Source of the DNA: Cyrtodaria siliqua
Lineage: Eukaryota > Mollusca > Bivalvia > Adapedonta > Hiatellidae
Assembly (NCBI GenBank): GCA_037043455.1
Contig: JAWPHD010006799.1
Span: 62,001-126,000, forward strand
Direction of reading: 5' to 3'
DNA: 64,000 bases
Shown here: positions 46,301 to 51,900 of the stretch, in pieces
How the letters are laid out: every line of letters begins with the position of its first letter
Position numbering within the stretch: position 1 is the stretch's first letter
Position numbers and translations under genes: made by a program
The notes under the pieces: generated by a model
Databases searched by the model: none
Told to the model about the DNA's origin: nothing
What the model saw: the letters and a program-made list of their open reading frames with translations, nothing else

Positions 46301-48700
46301 ATAGTATGCGCATGTCCACTTGATATTGATACTTTCTAGCAAGTTTCAATAAATGCTAACAAGAAGTTTTAGATAAATAGATTTTGACTGTTTTATACCT
46401 GTGCACCGTATACCGTGAAATTCACAAGCTGTCAAAACCACACCGTGAAATTGAAAATTGCACCGTGATCGCGTGAACATTATTATATTTTTCAATATAA
46501 TGTTTTTTCAATTTTTATTTTTATTTTTTTTCAATGAAAAAAAAGGAGTCGGGAGGTTTTTCAGAGGGTCGGTCGGGTTTCAGTAAACTCAGGTATAATT
46601 TTATTTAGCCTGATAGGTTTTTCGAGCAGTTTATTTAGAAATTTTGAGTGTCTAAATTGTGTGGATTTTGGCAGGTAAGACATTTTTTGTTGAAAATATG
46701 GCTAGATGTTTTTTTACTTGGTAACGATTTACTTCTAAAATTCATCATTAGCATATGTATTAAAAGTTTGAAATTTCTGAAATACTTTGTTTTAAACCTT
46801 AATTTTCTCTTTCGAAGACTGGCTGTATAGGTTAATTATCAGCAATTATTGATCCCGTTTGCGTAGATTAGCCGTAATACCGACGGCACTGAAAAATATT
46901 TATTTATATTATATTTTTGACTGTTATATAGCGGTTTTCCCATCCCGTCTATCTATAGTCCATGGCTAAGAGGAGCTTACAAAATATGTAAACCATGTTT
47001 TTCCTTTTCACTCACCTTGAATGTTCCGTCTGCATTCTTCATATAGGAGACAAGAAAGACGTCAACTGGAATCAGCGCTGTGGTCATCAGCGTTATACTG
47101 AGGGCAAATATAGCACTGATGGTACTCGACCACTCACTGTCACGCTTGTGCGTGTAGTATTTAATATAGATGCCTGAAAACAACAGGACAAGCTGAAACA
47201 AAAAAAAAGCATTTTAACTACTGGTATTTGTAGAAGGTCTTAGAAAATTGCATTACTATAGACTTAATCTGTAGAATGACCTTTTATATGAAAAAGGTCC
47301 ATAGTTTAAATCCTTCTTTATGGATTTATACTATGAATCTCTACTATCGAAATGAAAGTATGCGCTCCACAGCATACGAAAAAGTAAAAAGTTCAAGTCC
47401 AATTGATGATAATATGTTAAGTGTGTATCTTTGTTGACATTAGTAATAGGAATCAACTCTTTTTATCTCAAGTAGTCCATAGGACTACCAACTTTTGAAA
47501 TCAAGTAGTCCTGCACAGACTTAGATAGTCCAGCTAATTTTCATAATATAAACCTCATAAGATACAGTATTCATAACTTTCACATGACACAATCAAAATA
47601 ATTTGACAGTGATCAATAAAATAAAAAATCTTCATTCTGGTAGGGGGTAAACTCGGTGTTTATCGCTGAAGCTCAACTGACTTCAGCTCTCGATCTATAA
47701 AACTAATTTGTAGTGATAATCATATGAAAAGCTATGTTTATAGTGTGTACAGTTATGTATATTTTTTGGTGATGTCTGATTTTAAAACACCAATCCGGAT
47801 CATTTAATTTAAATTACGGTCCCTGTATTTTGATTTTTCATATAGAATTTGAGGATAAAGTCAGAGTAAACTATTTTATTTTCACCTACTGAATATCTCA
47901 ACATCTCGAAAATTAGTAACTAATGACAGGATGTGAAAGTTATGAATAACTTATAAGTAATATATTAACTATTAATGTAAAAATGGTTTATTAATGATCG
48001 ACACACAATTTAATACCGTAAACAATTTAAGTTAAAAACCAATAAAAGATATTGTATAAATAAAATGCACTTTGGTTATAAAATATTGATGTAACAGTGT
48101 AATGTGTCATGCATGTATATGTTATTTGCAAAATACATTTCATATAGATCTATCTTGGTAAACAACAGACATGATTGCCGTGTTTTCACTGGACAATCAA
48201 TACATGTCGGACAGTCGTGTCAGAATAAATTGATCATACTGTGTTGTTTTCAAACGGTGTGAAATGCGGTGTTTACTGAAATAATGACTGATTAAGCTGC
48301 TTAGGTGAAAATGCTGATCGTACCGAAATTTTTGATCTTATCAATAATCGCGTGAGGGGTAAAACAGCTGGCAGTTTTAGATGGGCAGTTCTGTTCAATT
48401 ATCAAATTTGGTTTAATTGGCTAGTTTGCCACTTAAGTTGGTCTAGAATGAAAACTTCCAGTCGGGAAAGTGGAGTGCAACCAGATTTGAGAAGATCACC
48501 TGCCCGCACTCCAAAATCCACTTGCACGGGGCGTTGAGCAACTGTATTTCTGGAAAGGTGACAATATGTTTTACTGTCTCATGTGCTACTTGGCAATGCT
48601 TGAATGAAACTTCAAAGTAATTAATCTGTCTTACCACGACGACAATAACAAACGGGATCCAGCCAGCAGCAAGAACGGTGCTTGGTATTGCAATTGCCAT
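13123..48700 (-). CDS. LMBRD1: LMBRD1, lysosomal cobalamin transport escort protein LMBD1 (complete gene, 15 coding exons)
   Basis: An LMBR1-like polytopic membrane protein of about 548 residues (human 540). Exons, 5' to 3': 48700-48635, 47192-47016, 36642-36577, 30171-30077, 29352-29285, 26618-26527, 25315-25242, 23153-23028, 21850-21636, 21270-21168, 20891-20787, 19786-19601, 14906-14852, 13736-13633, 13236-13123. Landmarks that align to vertebrate LMBD1 are IPVDVFLVSYMKNADGTFK, PFMYFFYEEREED, KNNNSTDWNKIEALF, RQERHLHARD, NPVDIILVY, IRPRRTRPQ and FFGAAYYWGTWAFLL. About nine hydrophobic spans and an acidic C-terminal tail are visible, with NxT/S sequons in exons 6 and 13. Known role: with ABCD4 it exports vitamin B12 from the lysosome (human cblF disease). 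All junctions are GT-AG with matching phase except exon 2 to 3, which is one base out. Introns hold minisatellites made from its own splice sites. Confidence 0.96.
13633..13736 (-). CDS. LMBRD1: LMBRD1 exon 14
   Basis: Reads ECVMTRMSLLLTRFFYKMWF then FGAAYYWGTWAFLL, matching the last transmembrane region of vertebrate LMBD1. Acceptor TCTTTACAG, donor GTAAGTT. Confidence 0.94.
13805..14302. mobile_element. TIR element with three internal units, TAAA target duplication
   Basis: Perfect inverted ends ACCAGGTTTTCCATG at 13805 and 14302, flanked by TAAA on both sides (13801-13804, 14303-14306). The interior is three units of roughly 130 bp, each with AACAGTGACCTTGACCCCAG and CTAACAAAWGTTATTGAGCG. 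No transposase. It lies in LMBRD1 intron 13. Confidence 0.82.
14852..14906 (-). CDS. LMBRD1: LMBRD1 exon 13 (small)
   Basis: 55 nt reading EGSANKTDVQPCSTAVSA with a split Asp. Found because exons 12 and 14 need an intervening exon of length 3n+1. Acceptor TTCAAACAG, donor GTAAGC. Carries an NKT sequon in the luminal loop. Confidence 0.88.
15039..15585. mobile_element. MITE with TA target duplication
   Basis: The ends CTGTGAAATCAT and ATGATTCCACAG are inverted, with subterminal TTTAATTTCGTGG and CCACGAAATTAAA blocks also inverted. TA flanks both sides (15037-15038, 15586-15587), consistent with a Tc1/mariner-type target. The interior has a poly-C run of about 25 bases (from 15456), interrupted towards its end. 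Intron 12 of LMBRD1. Confidence 0.75.
15941..17507 (+). mobile_element. Helentron/HINE-like element, family A, copy 1
   Basis: Starts ACAAGAGGTCAATGACC with subterminal AAGCTCTACTGATTG. It contains four to five units of 320 bp with GTAGTCGCTACAAACTT, GGCGGCCATCTTGAATTTC and AAGTTTCATGAAAATC, then a GGACGGAC tract. It ends in the hairpin CTCTGCTGATC/GATCAGTAGAG followed by CTAA and a T. Helitron-type elements typically end in a hairpin plus CTRR. No Rep/helicase gene, so non-autonomous. Confidence 0.75.
17619..19528 (+). mobile_element. Helentron/HINE-like element, family A, copy 2
   Basis: Same ends as copy 1, separated from it by 111 bp. Has about five to six 320-bp units; two adjacent units (about 18180-18500 and 18500-18820) are almost identical, showing recent unit amplification. 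The 3' tract is GGACGGACGGACGGAC-rich, then the same hairpin and CTAA. Confidence 0.75.
19601..19786 (-). CDS. LMBRD1: LMBRD1 exon 12
   Basis: 62 codons from MYKIRPRRTRPQGMMMMCMI to CNHIK. The YKIRxxRTRPQ motif is diagnostic. Acceptor CATATACAG, donor GTATGA, phase 0. Confidence 0.92.
20000..20142 (+). mobile_element. tRNA-type SINE, copy 1
   Basis: Starts TGTCACGGTTCATAG. A tRNA-like head with CCAGTTATCTCAGTCGACAG and box B GGGTTCGGTCC (20099-20109), then a tail CACATTTTTCTATCCC. Lies in LMBRD1 intron 11. Confidence 0.6.
20252..20405 (+). mobile_element. tRNA-type SINE, copy 2
   Basis: Same family and direction as the copy 250 bp upstream: TGTCACGGTGCATAGCTATC, box B GGTTCGAGCCC (20369-20379), tail CACATTTTTCTATCCC. 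Confidence 0.6.
20560..20650 (-). mobile_element. tRNA-like SINE head on the opposite strand
   Basis: The minus strand reads GTGGCCTGGATAGCTCAGTG then GATAAGG, a good box A region of a tRNA. Box B is degraded, so it is a SINE or tRNA relic, not a functional tRNA. Confidence 0.5.
20787..20891 (-). CDS. LMBRD1: LMBRD1 exon 11 (acceptor duplicated upstream)
   Basis: 35 codons, VFPLDYIVFSALVFYLIFCS then MSGVRHIGVWFFCLK, matching VFPLDYI and GIRNIGIWFF. The acceptor CTATTACAG is the downstream one of two near-identical acceptors 52 bp apart. Only this one keeps VFPLDYI with an open frame joined to exon 10 without extra residues. Confidence 0.92.
20892..20943 (-). repeat. LMBRD1: 52-bp duplication of the exon 11 acceptor region
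   Basis: On the minus strand, CTGCAG then GTGTTCTCCCTGGACAGCAT precedes a second ATTACAG then GTGTTCCCCCTGGACTACAT 52 bases later. The first copy is a decoy acceptor with diverged exon sequence. Confidence 0.9.
21168..21270 (-). CDS. LMBRD1: LMBRD1 exon 10
   Basis: Reads IDKAMHSLGPKTGYVLPKRQ then LPNPVDIILVYCQQ after a split Asn. Acceptor TTGATTTCAG, donor GTCAGT. Confidence 0.92.
21324..21363 (+). mobile_element. Fragment of a family C-like Helentron/HINE 5' end
   Basis: ACAAGAGGTTCATATGGGCC then AAGTCGATCACCTGAT matches the 5' end (minus strand) of the element at 49933-53131. The remainder is absent or too diverged. Confidence 0.5.
21636..21850 (-). CDS. LMBRD1: LMBRD1 exon 9
   Basis: Reads YARGKSMSRGDASRISNLEE, ERQERHLHARDTCCQKC, then the hydrophobic FAILFGILLILVAILVFLSL. 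It matches the ERLRTLKKRERHLEF and transmembrane segment of vertebrates. Acceptor TTCTGTGCAG, donor GTAAGTT, phase 2. Confidence 0.94.
21887..22070. repeat. 37-bp tandem repeat x 5
   Basis: GGTATATGCTAAAACATTAG recurs at a 37-bp spacing. It begins about 40 bp upstream (transcript sense) of the LMBRD1 exon 9 acceptor but does not contain the splice site. Confidence 0.9.
22071..22640. repeat. Roughly 80-bp tandem repeat, 6-7 imperfect copies
   Basis: Units contain AATTTCTAAACTTGGAACAT, then AGGATTTTTATTGAAC and GTTCTAACGAGTGGAGTG. Copies differ by small deletions. LMBRD1 intron 8. Confidence 0.85.
22641..23027 (-). other. LMBRD1: LMBRD1 intron 8, remaining part
   Basis: Non-repetitive intron. 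It holds only two copies of CTAACC at 22753-22766. Confidence 0.6.
23028..23153 (-). CDS. LMBRD1: LMBRD1 exon 8
   Basis: 42 codons, AYGMAALPIGMIKGHKSVKQ to HINTIRKK. The AYGMAALP motif is conserved in the family. Phase 0 both sides, donor GTGTGT. Confidence 0.92.
23753..24245. mobile_element. Long-TIR foldback element with TTAA target duplication
   Basis: The left end CCAGGATGGCAAAACCACGT and right end (reversed) CAGGGTGGCGAAACCAAGTG are inverted. Similarity continues inward through TTTTGAT..GG, TTCA..GGCA and TGTAAACAAA, and a central GTGCACATACCCT/AGGGGTATGTGCAC pair is also inverted. TTAA flanks at 23749-23752 and 24246-24249. Kolobok or piggyBac type is inferred from TTAA. LMBRD1 intron 7. 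Confidence 0.75.
24530..25236. repeat. LMBRD1: 74-bp minisatellite containing the exon 7 splice donor region
   Basis: About nine and a half units, abutting exon 7. On the minus strand each has GTACACTGTAGGTCTG then TAATAAACATA, matching the real junction GTACACCGTAAGTCTG and following intron. The potential donor is therefore repeated as GTAGGT, with the exon side reduced to a few bases. Confidence 0.88.
25242..25315 (-). CDS. LMBRD1: LMBRD1 exon 7 (donor copied in the 74-bp array)
   Basis: Reads WAENSLSLVISILSLIGMIA then LFTYT, aligned to ISSLTLIGMLAAITYT. Acceptor TTGTTACAG, donor GTAAGTCTG. Confidence 0.93.
25590..26065. repeat. About 21-bp minisatellite
   Basis: Units such as TAGGTAGGCACATTGGCCTT alternate with CACTGACC variants. 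The array decays towards 26065. LMBRD1 intron 6. Confidence 0.88.
26130..26526. repeat. LMBRD1: 15-bp minisatellite starting at the exon 6 donor
   Basis: On the minus strand the intron starts GTAAGTATATAGAAC and is followed by units such as GTACATATAACCCTA, GTACACAGCACCTTA and GTACATAGAACCTTA. The donor-proximal 15 bases look like the first unit. Copies become irregular away from the exon. Confidence 0.78.
26527..26618 (-). CDS. LMBRD1: LMBRD1 exon 6
   Basis: Reads ALVHTKTAPTKNNNSTDWNK then IEALFDMEDN. Contains an NST sequon in the luminal loop. Acceptor TTATCCCAG, donor GTAAGT. Its phases join exons 5 and 7 correctly. Confidence 0.92.
26774..26825. repeat. Hairpin of about 25-bp arms
   Basis: GGCAAGCGTG, a T run and TCAC on the left pair with GTGA, an A run and CGCTTGCC on the right around GAGCGAGCGA. 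LMBRD1 intron 5. Confidence 0.85.
26826..27879 (-). other. LMBRD1: LMBRD1 intron 5, non-array part
   Basis: A+T-rich intron. No gene or clear mobile element seen. Confidence 0.6.
27880..29284. repeat. LMBRD1: 49-bp minisatellite built from the exon 5 3' end and its donor
   Basis: Nearly 30 units abutting exon 5. On the minus strand each reads TTGATACTCATCTTTGTGCT then GTTACTCATTGG and GTAAGTT, the same as the true exon end (LILIFVLLLIG) plus donor. Most units keep GTAAGT; some have GTAAAG. Subtypes with ATATTGCAATCAAG form higher-order blocks near 28430-28560 and 28910-29050. Copies decay away from the exon. Confidence 0.93.
29285..29352 (-). CDS. LMBRD1: LMBRD1 exon 5 (parent of the 49-bp minisatellite)
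   Basis: RCCGALKYSVVFLILIFVLL then LI and a split Gly. Aligns to the ALKYTLGFVVICALLLLVG span of vertebrate LMBD1. Acceptor TATTTACAG, donor GTAAGTT, phase 2. Confidence 0.93.
29353..30076 (-). other. LMBRD1: LMBRD1 intron 4
   Basis: A+T-rich sequence between exons 4 and 5. No repeat or element recognised. Confidence 0.7.
30077..30171 (-). CDS. LMBRD1: LMBRD1 exon 4 (parent of the 47-bp minisatellite)
   Basis: 31 codons plus two bases, MYGLITFCMFLLLPFMYFFY then EEREEDVSCKS, equal to the vertebrate segment ending YYEEKDDDD. The acceptor is TTCCATTACAG and the donor GTAAGTTGG. The acceptor and first 35 or so bases are the source of the upstream array. Confidence 0.93.
30172..34010. repeat. 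LMBRD1: 47-bp minisatellite built from the exon 4 acceptor and exon start, first block
   Basis: About 80 units running directly into exon 4. On the minus strand each unit has TTCCATTACAG then CAATGTATG, then GGTTGATCATGTTCTGTATG and TTCCTACT. That is the exon 4 acceptor followed by the exon's MYGLITFCMF coding start, returning to a new acceptor. Unit variants (ATCATCTC, ATCACCCC, ATCAACCC, ATCATCCA) occur in runs, and a deleted unit with AAAATGTTATGAAGTAGG recurs, showing block amplification. Confidence 0.95.
34011..35338 (-). mobile_element. hAT-like transposon (1.33 kb, non-autonomous) inserted in the 47-bp array
   Basis: Inverted ends CAGGGTCCTCCACAG and CAGGGTTCTCCACAG, flanked by AACAT at 34006-34010 and 35339-35343, which restores a normal array unit when one copy is removed. 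Contains a 193-nt first coding exon (34694-34502) and a 24-bp palindrome AAGCACCGCGCT/AGCGCGGTGCTT near 35290-35315. CAGGG ends suit hAT; a 5-bp duplication is shorter than the usual 8. The remainder of the transposase is deleted. Confidence 0.82.
34502..34694 (-). pseudogene. First coding exon of a hAT-type transposase, truncated
   Basis: Reads 64 codons from MSKQSSKRPLELDGG through a basic KRARLTG to FNPDWEKDFKWVEEMEN and ends in a good donor, ATG then GTAAGT, phase 1. The FNPxWxxxFxW pattern resembles the N terminus of ZNF862/KIAA1586-like hAT-derived proteins, just before their zinc finger. No downstream catalytic exon is present in the element. Family assignment is from memory and moderate. 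Confidence 0.55.
35344..36262. repeat. LMBRD1: 47-bp minisatellite, second block
   Basis: About 20 more units of the exon 4-derived repeat, on the far side of the hAT-like insertion. More diverged, with variants such as GTTGTAATGAAAATAGG. It ends about 310 bp before exon 3. Confidence 0.93.
36263..36576 (-). other. LMBRD1: LMBRD1 intron 3, unique part
   Basis: Non-repetitive sequence between the exon 3 donor and the array. Confidence 0.6.
36577..36642 (-). CDS. LMBRD1: LMBRD1 exon 3 (phase problem at its 5' side)
   Basis: 66 nt between TTATTACAG and GTAAGT. The 3' part reads TRQSMESSVLMGYY, which matches the conserved RQIEDTVLYGYY, and its phase fits exon 4. That frame needs one extra base from upstream, while exon 2 ends in phase 0. 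The other frame starts DWA, as in vertebrates, but then loses the homology. Confidence 0.8.
36907..37033 (-). mobile_element. tRNA-type SINE, decayed copy
   Basis: Same family as 7996-8131: box B TGGGTTTGAATCCCACC on the minus strand (one change from consensus), GAGCTCGACTTGTCAAG and GGTTCTACCCAGGGAAAATG. Confidence 0.65.
37034..37910 (-). other. LMBRD1: LMBRD1 intron 2, quiet stretch
   Basis: A+T-rich intron without a recognised element. Confidence 0.55.
37911..37972 (+). repeat. G-rich tract with strong G-quadruplex potential
   Basis: Continuous GGGGT-type repeats with many G runs of four or more. The LMBRD1 transcript carries the C-rich complement. Confidence 0.85.
38050..41832 (+). mobile_element. 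Helentron/HINE-like element, family D, with very G-rich interior
   Basis: Starts ACAAGAGCTGTCGGAGAACA with subterminal AGCTCGACTATTCGA and ends CGAATAGTCGAGCTAA, its inverse, after a GACGCCGACGCCGACG tract. Interior: 38110-41080 holds about 20 irregular units of 100-200 bp, each an A-rich AACATATATGTGTAAGAATT core followed by long G-rich DNA (G runs up to about 35-40). Three copies of a CCCATGACCCAATATGGGTG block lie at about 39961, 40170 and 41080. From 41170 are about three 170-180-bp units with GGGTTCCATGGGAGCCCA. Proline-rich frames on the minus strand are translations of the G-rich tracts. Confidence 0.7.
41833..42050. other. Short spacer with relics of another repeat family
   Basis: Contains GGGCCATAACTCTGTCGTTA and CCTGCCAAGTTTCGTCGAAA, phrases typical of such elements, but no ends. 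Confidence 0.4.
42051..43949 (+). mobile_element. Helentron/HINE-like element, family A, copy 3
   Basis: Same start, 320-bp units, GGACGG tract, hairpin and CTAA as copies 1 and 2. Its first kilobase or so is almost identical to copy 1, down to shared variants such as CACAGGAATAGTCGCTAC, so these two copies are closely related. LMBRD1 intron 2. Confidence 0.75.
43950..44540. repeat. Diverged repeat, two units of about 150 bp
   Basis: GGTCAAGGTCACTTGCACATTTGCTTTGTCAC-like blocks at about 44145 and 44305, each followed by AAGATACAACTAYAAGCAAAG and AGGTCTRGTG. Probably an old element fragment. Confidence 0.55.
44541..45225 (+). mobile_element. Diverged family C Helentron/HINE-like fragment
   Basis: Units contain TTTCAGAGAAGATTTTCCTA, CTATGTAAAACTTTGAC and GACCCCAGGGTCA, the reverse complement of the units at 49933-53131. 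The 3' part has ACGACAGACCGACGGATGAA and GAGTGATCCCAATA as in family C, ending near TCTTCGGCTAAGG. Confidence 0.6.
45534..46385. repeat. Another tandem element family, truncated
   Basis: CTAGAACTGTYGCCRGAGGC occurs at 45534 and 45772. Then come three or four units of about 170-180 bp with GGGCCATAACTCAGTGG, CATGATAGTATGCRCATSTC and AGTTTTAGAGAAATAGCGCG. No 3' end recognised. Confidence 0.6.
46386..47015 (-). other. LMBRD1: LMBRD1 intron 2, donor-proximal part
   Basis: A+T-rich. I looked here for a small exon that would repair the exon 2 to 3 phase and did not find a convincing one. Confidence 0.5.
47016..47192 (-). CDS. LMBRD1: LMBRD1 exon 2
   Basis: 59 codons from LVLLFSGIYIKYY to NADGTFK. 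The acceptor is TTTGTTTCAG before CTTGTC. A second CAG lies 19 bases in, but only the first keeps gap-free alignment. The donor is AAG then GTGAGT, phase 0. Confidence 0.93.
47193..48634 (-). other. LMBRD1: LMBRD1 intron 1
   Basis: Unique, A+T-rich intron. No element or exon recognised. Confidence 0.65.
48635..48700 (-). CDS. LMBRD1: LMBRD1 exon 1 (start codon)
   Basis: 22 codons, MAIAIPSTVLAAGWIPFVIV then VV. The AGW plus hydrophobic run aligns to the first transmembrane segment of vertebrate LMBD1. Donor GTAAGAC, phase 0. Only this ATG gives the aligned N terminus. Confidence 0.9.
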
Positions 48701-48886
48701 GATTTTTATTCTCCAGAAACTGTTAACTTGTCAGGAAAAATGTGGATTTATCAATGACTAAAAAAAGTCATCTGACTATTGTTTTGTTTGATCAATATCA
48801 CGGAGACGCTCGGCTTGATTTGGGCCCAGCTCAATAATGCGGTGTCAGTCATGGAACTGTAACCAGCGTACAAAAAAACAACAACA
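48701..48886. promoter_or_regulatory. Bidirectional promoter interval between LMBRD1 and BSDC1
   Basis: Only 186 bp separate the two divergent start codons. There is no TATA box in a usual position in either direction. AP-1-like ATGACTAA and GTCAGTCATG sequences are visible, but are weak evidence. Because 5'UTRs must fit inside, the core promoter must be shared or overlapping. Confidence 0.75.
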
Positions 48887-48903
48887 ATGGCGGAAGGAGA
48901 AAA
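48887..48903 (+). CDS. BSDC1: BSDC1 exon 1 (start codon)
   Basis: 17 nt, MAEGE plus two bases of Lys, then GTACGT. The MAEGE start is identical to vertebrate BSDC1, which supports this very short coding exon. Confidence 0.87.
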
Positions 48904-51900
48904 GTACGTCATCAAATAATACAAATCATTCTTGTTTGTCCTTAAATTAGCTTTACTATGTAAATTGATTGAAAAGAAAAAATGCTTCCTTTATAGTTAT
49001 ACTTTCTGAATACGATTCTGATCAAATGCTTCTGAACTAGTTTGTAAGATTTTCAATTGTTTGGTTCCTTGGCTTTTCGCCCATAGCATATTTCATGAAT
49101 GTTTAGCTCAATTCCCCAGAACCTTGAACTCATTTATTTAGAGCCACTTACACCTTCCAGGCGGTGTGTATTTTGAACAATCTTGGGATTTGGTGTCATT
49201 TTGTTGATTTTTCAAGGTTGGGTTGTGGGTTAGTCACATTTATTTGACATTTTTGTGTGCTTTTCTTTTTACGTACGGACGTTTATAGATGAACGCTAGA
49301 GTCGGAGGATGGCACATATCAAAAATCGTCTTGCCGTTCGTAGACTGGTATTTTATGCATTAGGTTGTGGGTCTAAAGAAACGTTTTTGTTGGGATATCG
49401 TTGAAAATCTCGAGTTTATGGAAATCATATGTTTTGAGTGCCATTGAAATATCAACCTCTCGCATGAAAGGTTATCCTGTCAAACTGTAGTGAAGTCAAA
49501 TTTTACTTAAGTCAAATGACTCTCATTTTGGTCAAATCGTACTCATTGGAATTTTTAAGTAAGTCAAATTTTATTAAGTAAGTCTGTTGAATATTTTGAT
49601 ATTGTTCCTGAAACCTATGTTTAAACGCAAGTTAAACGCAAGTTGTAAGAAAATTAAGATTGTCATATATTCTTTACAGATGGTGTCTAACCCTGATCAC
49701 TAAATTCTTATTAAATATCAAGCAGTGCTCACGGAACAGGATAGCCCCAAGTACAGGACCTGTCAAAATTTGGTTGATGCTTGTCCCTTTTTGCCATATT
49801 TTACTATATAATTAATTCTGTCAATATTAATTTACGGCCTGTCTGTCAAAAATATTTTCCATGAGCACTGTCATGGCATGTCTTTGAACATGGAATTAGT
49901 CTTTTGATATTTCTATCTTTTTCTTTCTATTTTTAGATCACCTGAGCCAAAGGCTCAAGATGATCTTTTGGTATTGGGATCACTCTTCGTCCGTCCGTCT
50001 GTTGTCCGTAGTCGTCAACTTTTCTTCAAACGACTTCTCCTCAGAAATCGCTTGGCTAATTTTGACCAAACTTCACATTGTTGATCCTTAAATGAATGCT
50101 TTTTAGATTTGTTAAAATTAGGTCCGCGCGACATCCAAGATGGCCACCATTACCATATATGGTCGAAACCTTAAAAAAACTTCTTCTCCAGCACCGCTGG
50201 ACAGATTTCAATAGTTTTTCTTTTAAAATGATCGCCAACGCCTAGACTATCAAATTTTTTCAAATGAAGTCCCTGGGGTCAAAAATGGCCGTGCCCTGGG
50301 GGTCCAAAGTTTGTATATTGAGATTTTGCATGTTTTTCATATAGACCTATAGGAAAAAAACTTTAAAAAATCTTCTTCTCTGAATCCACAAGGTACAGAG
50401 CTCTCTTGTATTACATGTAGCATTAGCTTATGGTCCTCTACTAAGTTTGTTCAAATGGGGTTAAATTTGTCCCCGCCCCGGGGGTCACAGTTTTACATAG
50501 ACTTATATAGGATTTTTTTTTTTAAATCTTCTCGGAAACTACAAGAGCCAAAGGTCTGATATTTTGCGTTTACTATAAGCTTATAGTCCTTTACCAAGTT
50601 TGTTCAAGTGGTGAACCTCGGGTCACATTTGACCACGTCCCAAGGGTCACATGTTTTACATAGATATAGGAACAAACTTAAAAAGTCTTCTTCTCTGAAA
50701 CTGCAAGAGCCCAGTGATTTTTTTACCTTTTTTTAAAGGTACCTCTACCTTTTCAATTGGGAAAATATAGCAGCATTTTTACTAAATTGGGAAAATTTCT
50801 AAATTCAATAATCAGTATGGTCTATATTAAAACAAAAAAACTTTGAAGGTTTTATTGCTCAGAACATGTTTTTACTACTGTAATTTAATCATTTAAAAAG
50901 ACAGTTTTCTTTTTTTGTTTGTCCTTTAAACATGTCCACAAGCGCTTCCATGTCTGCCTCTGTGAGGTCCTTATCCATGTGGCATATTCTCTTCATACCC
51001 TTTTAACTTGAGAAAAGATGGCCCAGGAGGATCACACGATTCAGTTGAACTCGTACGAGTAGGACACTTGACAAGAGATTCACACGAAATTTGGGTAGGT
51101 CAGACTGGGTAGGTGGGGTAATTTCACTTCCAGTAACAGAAACCCGTGATCTGATTCAGCTTTTTAAACACAGAGCTAATGCTCTGTGCTCTGTAAGCCC
51201 TTTGCGTCGTTCTTTTTAACCTTTTATACGTAACATTTTGAATTATGGGCCATGTTGATTGTTGATATCGGAGCAAATCTAGGTTAAAAATGCGTCTCGC
51301 CCATTGGATAGTTGGTACCTGCGCGCGACTACAAGGTAGGGGTAAAAGCGTCGAATGTTCTAGATAATGAACTAGCTATTCAGCTCTTGAGGTTTACCAC
51401 CACTAATTACATTTAAACCTTGAGGTGTAGTTCGTATAATAAAAAGTAATCCCTCCTTTCTTGATGGAAATGAGCATTATAAGTAGGGGAAAACTGCCCA
51501 TTTCTATTCGATTTTATGTTGGTATGTATAAGAAGCGTTTTACTGGATCACTGATGAACATTTTCGAAATTTCGACTCTATGCTGACACTTTGTGAACAA
51601 TGAAAACAGTCAATCAATGAAAACAGCTGTACCCTTGACCCATTTAGTAAACAAACAAGAACTTTCTTACATGTGACCCCACGTTTTCTGGTGATTTTTC
51701 AAGAGGAAAATTAGTTTTCTATATGAACATTACACTGCTGCATTATCCATACTTGAGTTGGATTTGCAGCAAATCATTACTATGTGACACTTTAACATTG
51801 GTGTCTATGGGAAAATAATTAGTGGTTTCACACCTTGATTATGTTTTTACCCCAACCTGATAGTACTACAATATCGGTTTTCGCGAAAATTAAAGTGTAA

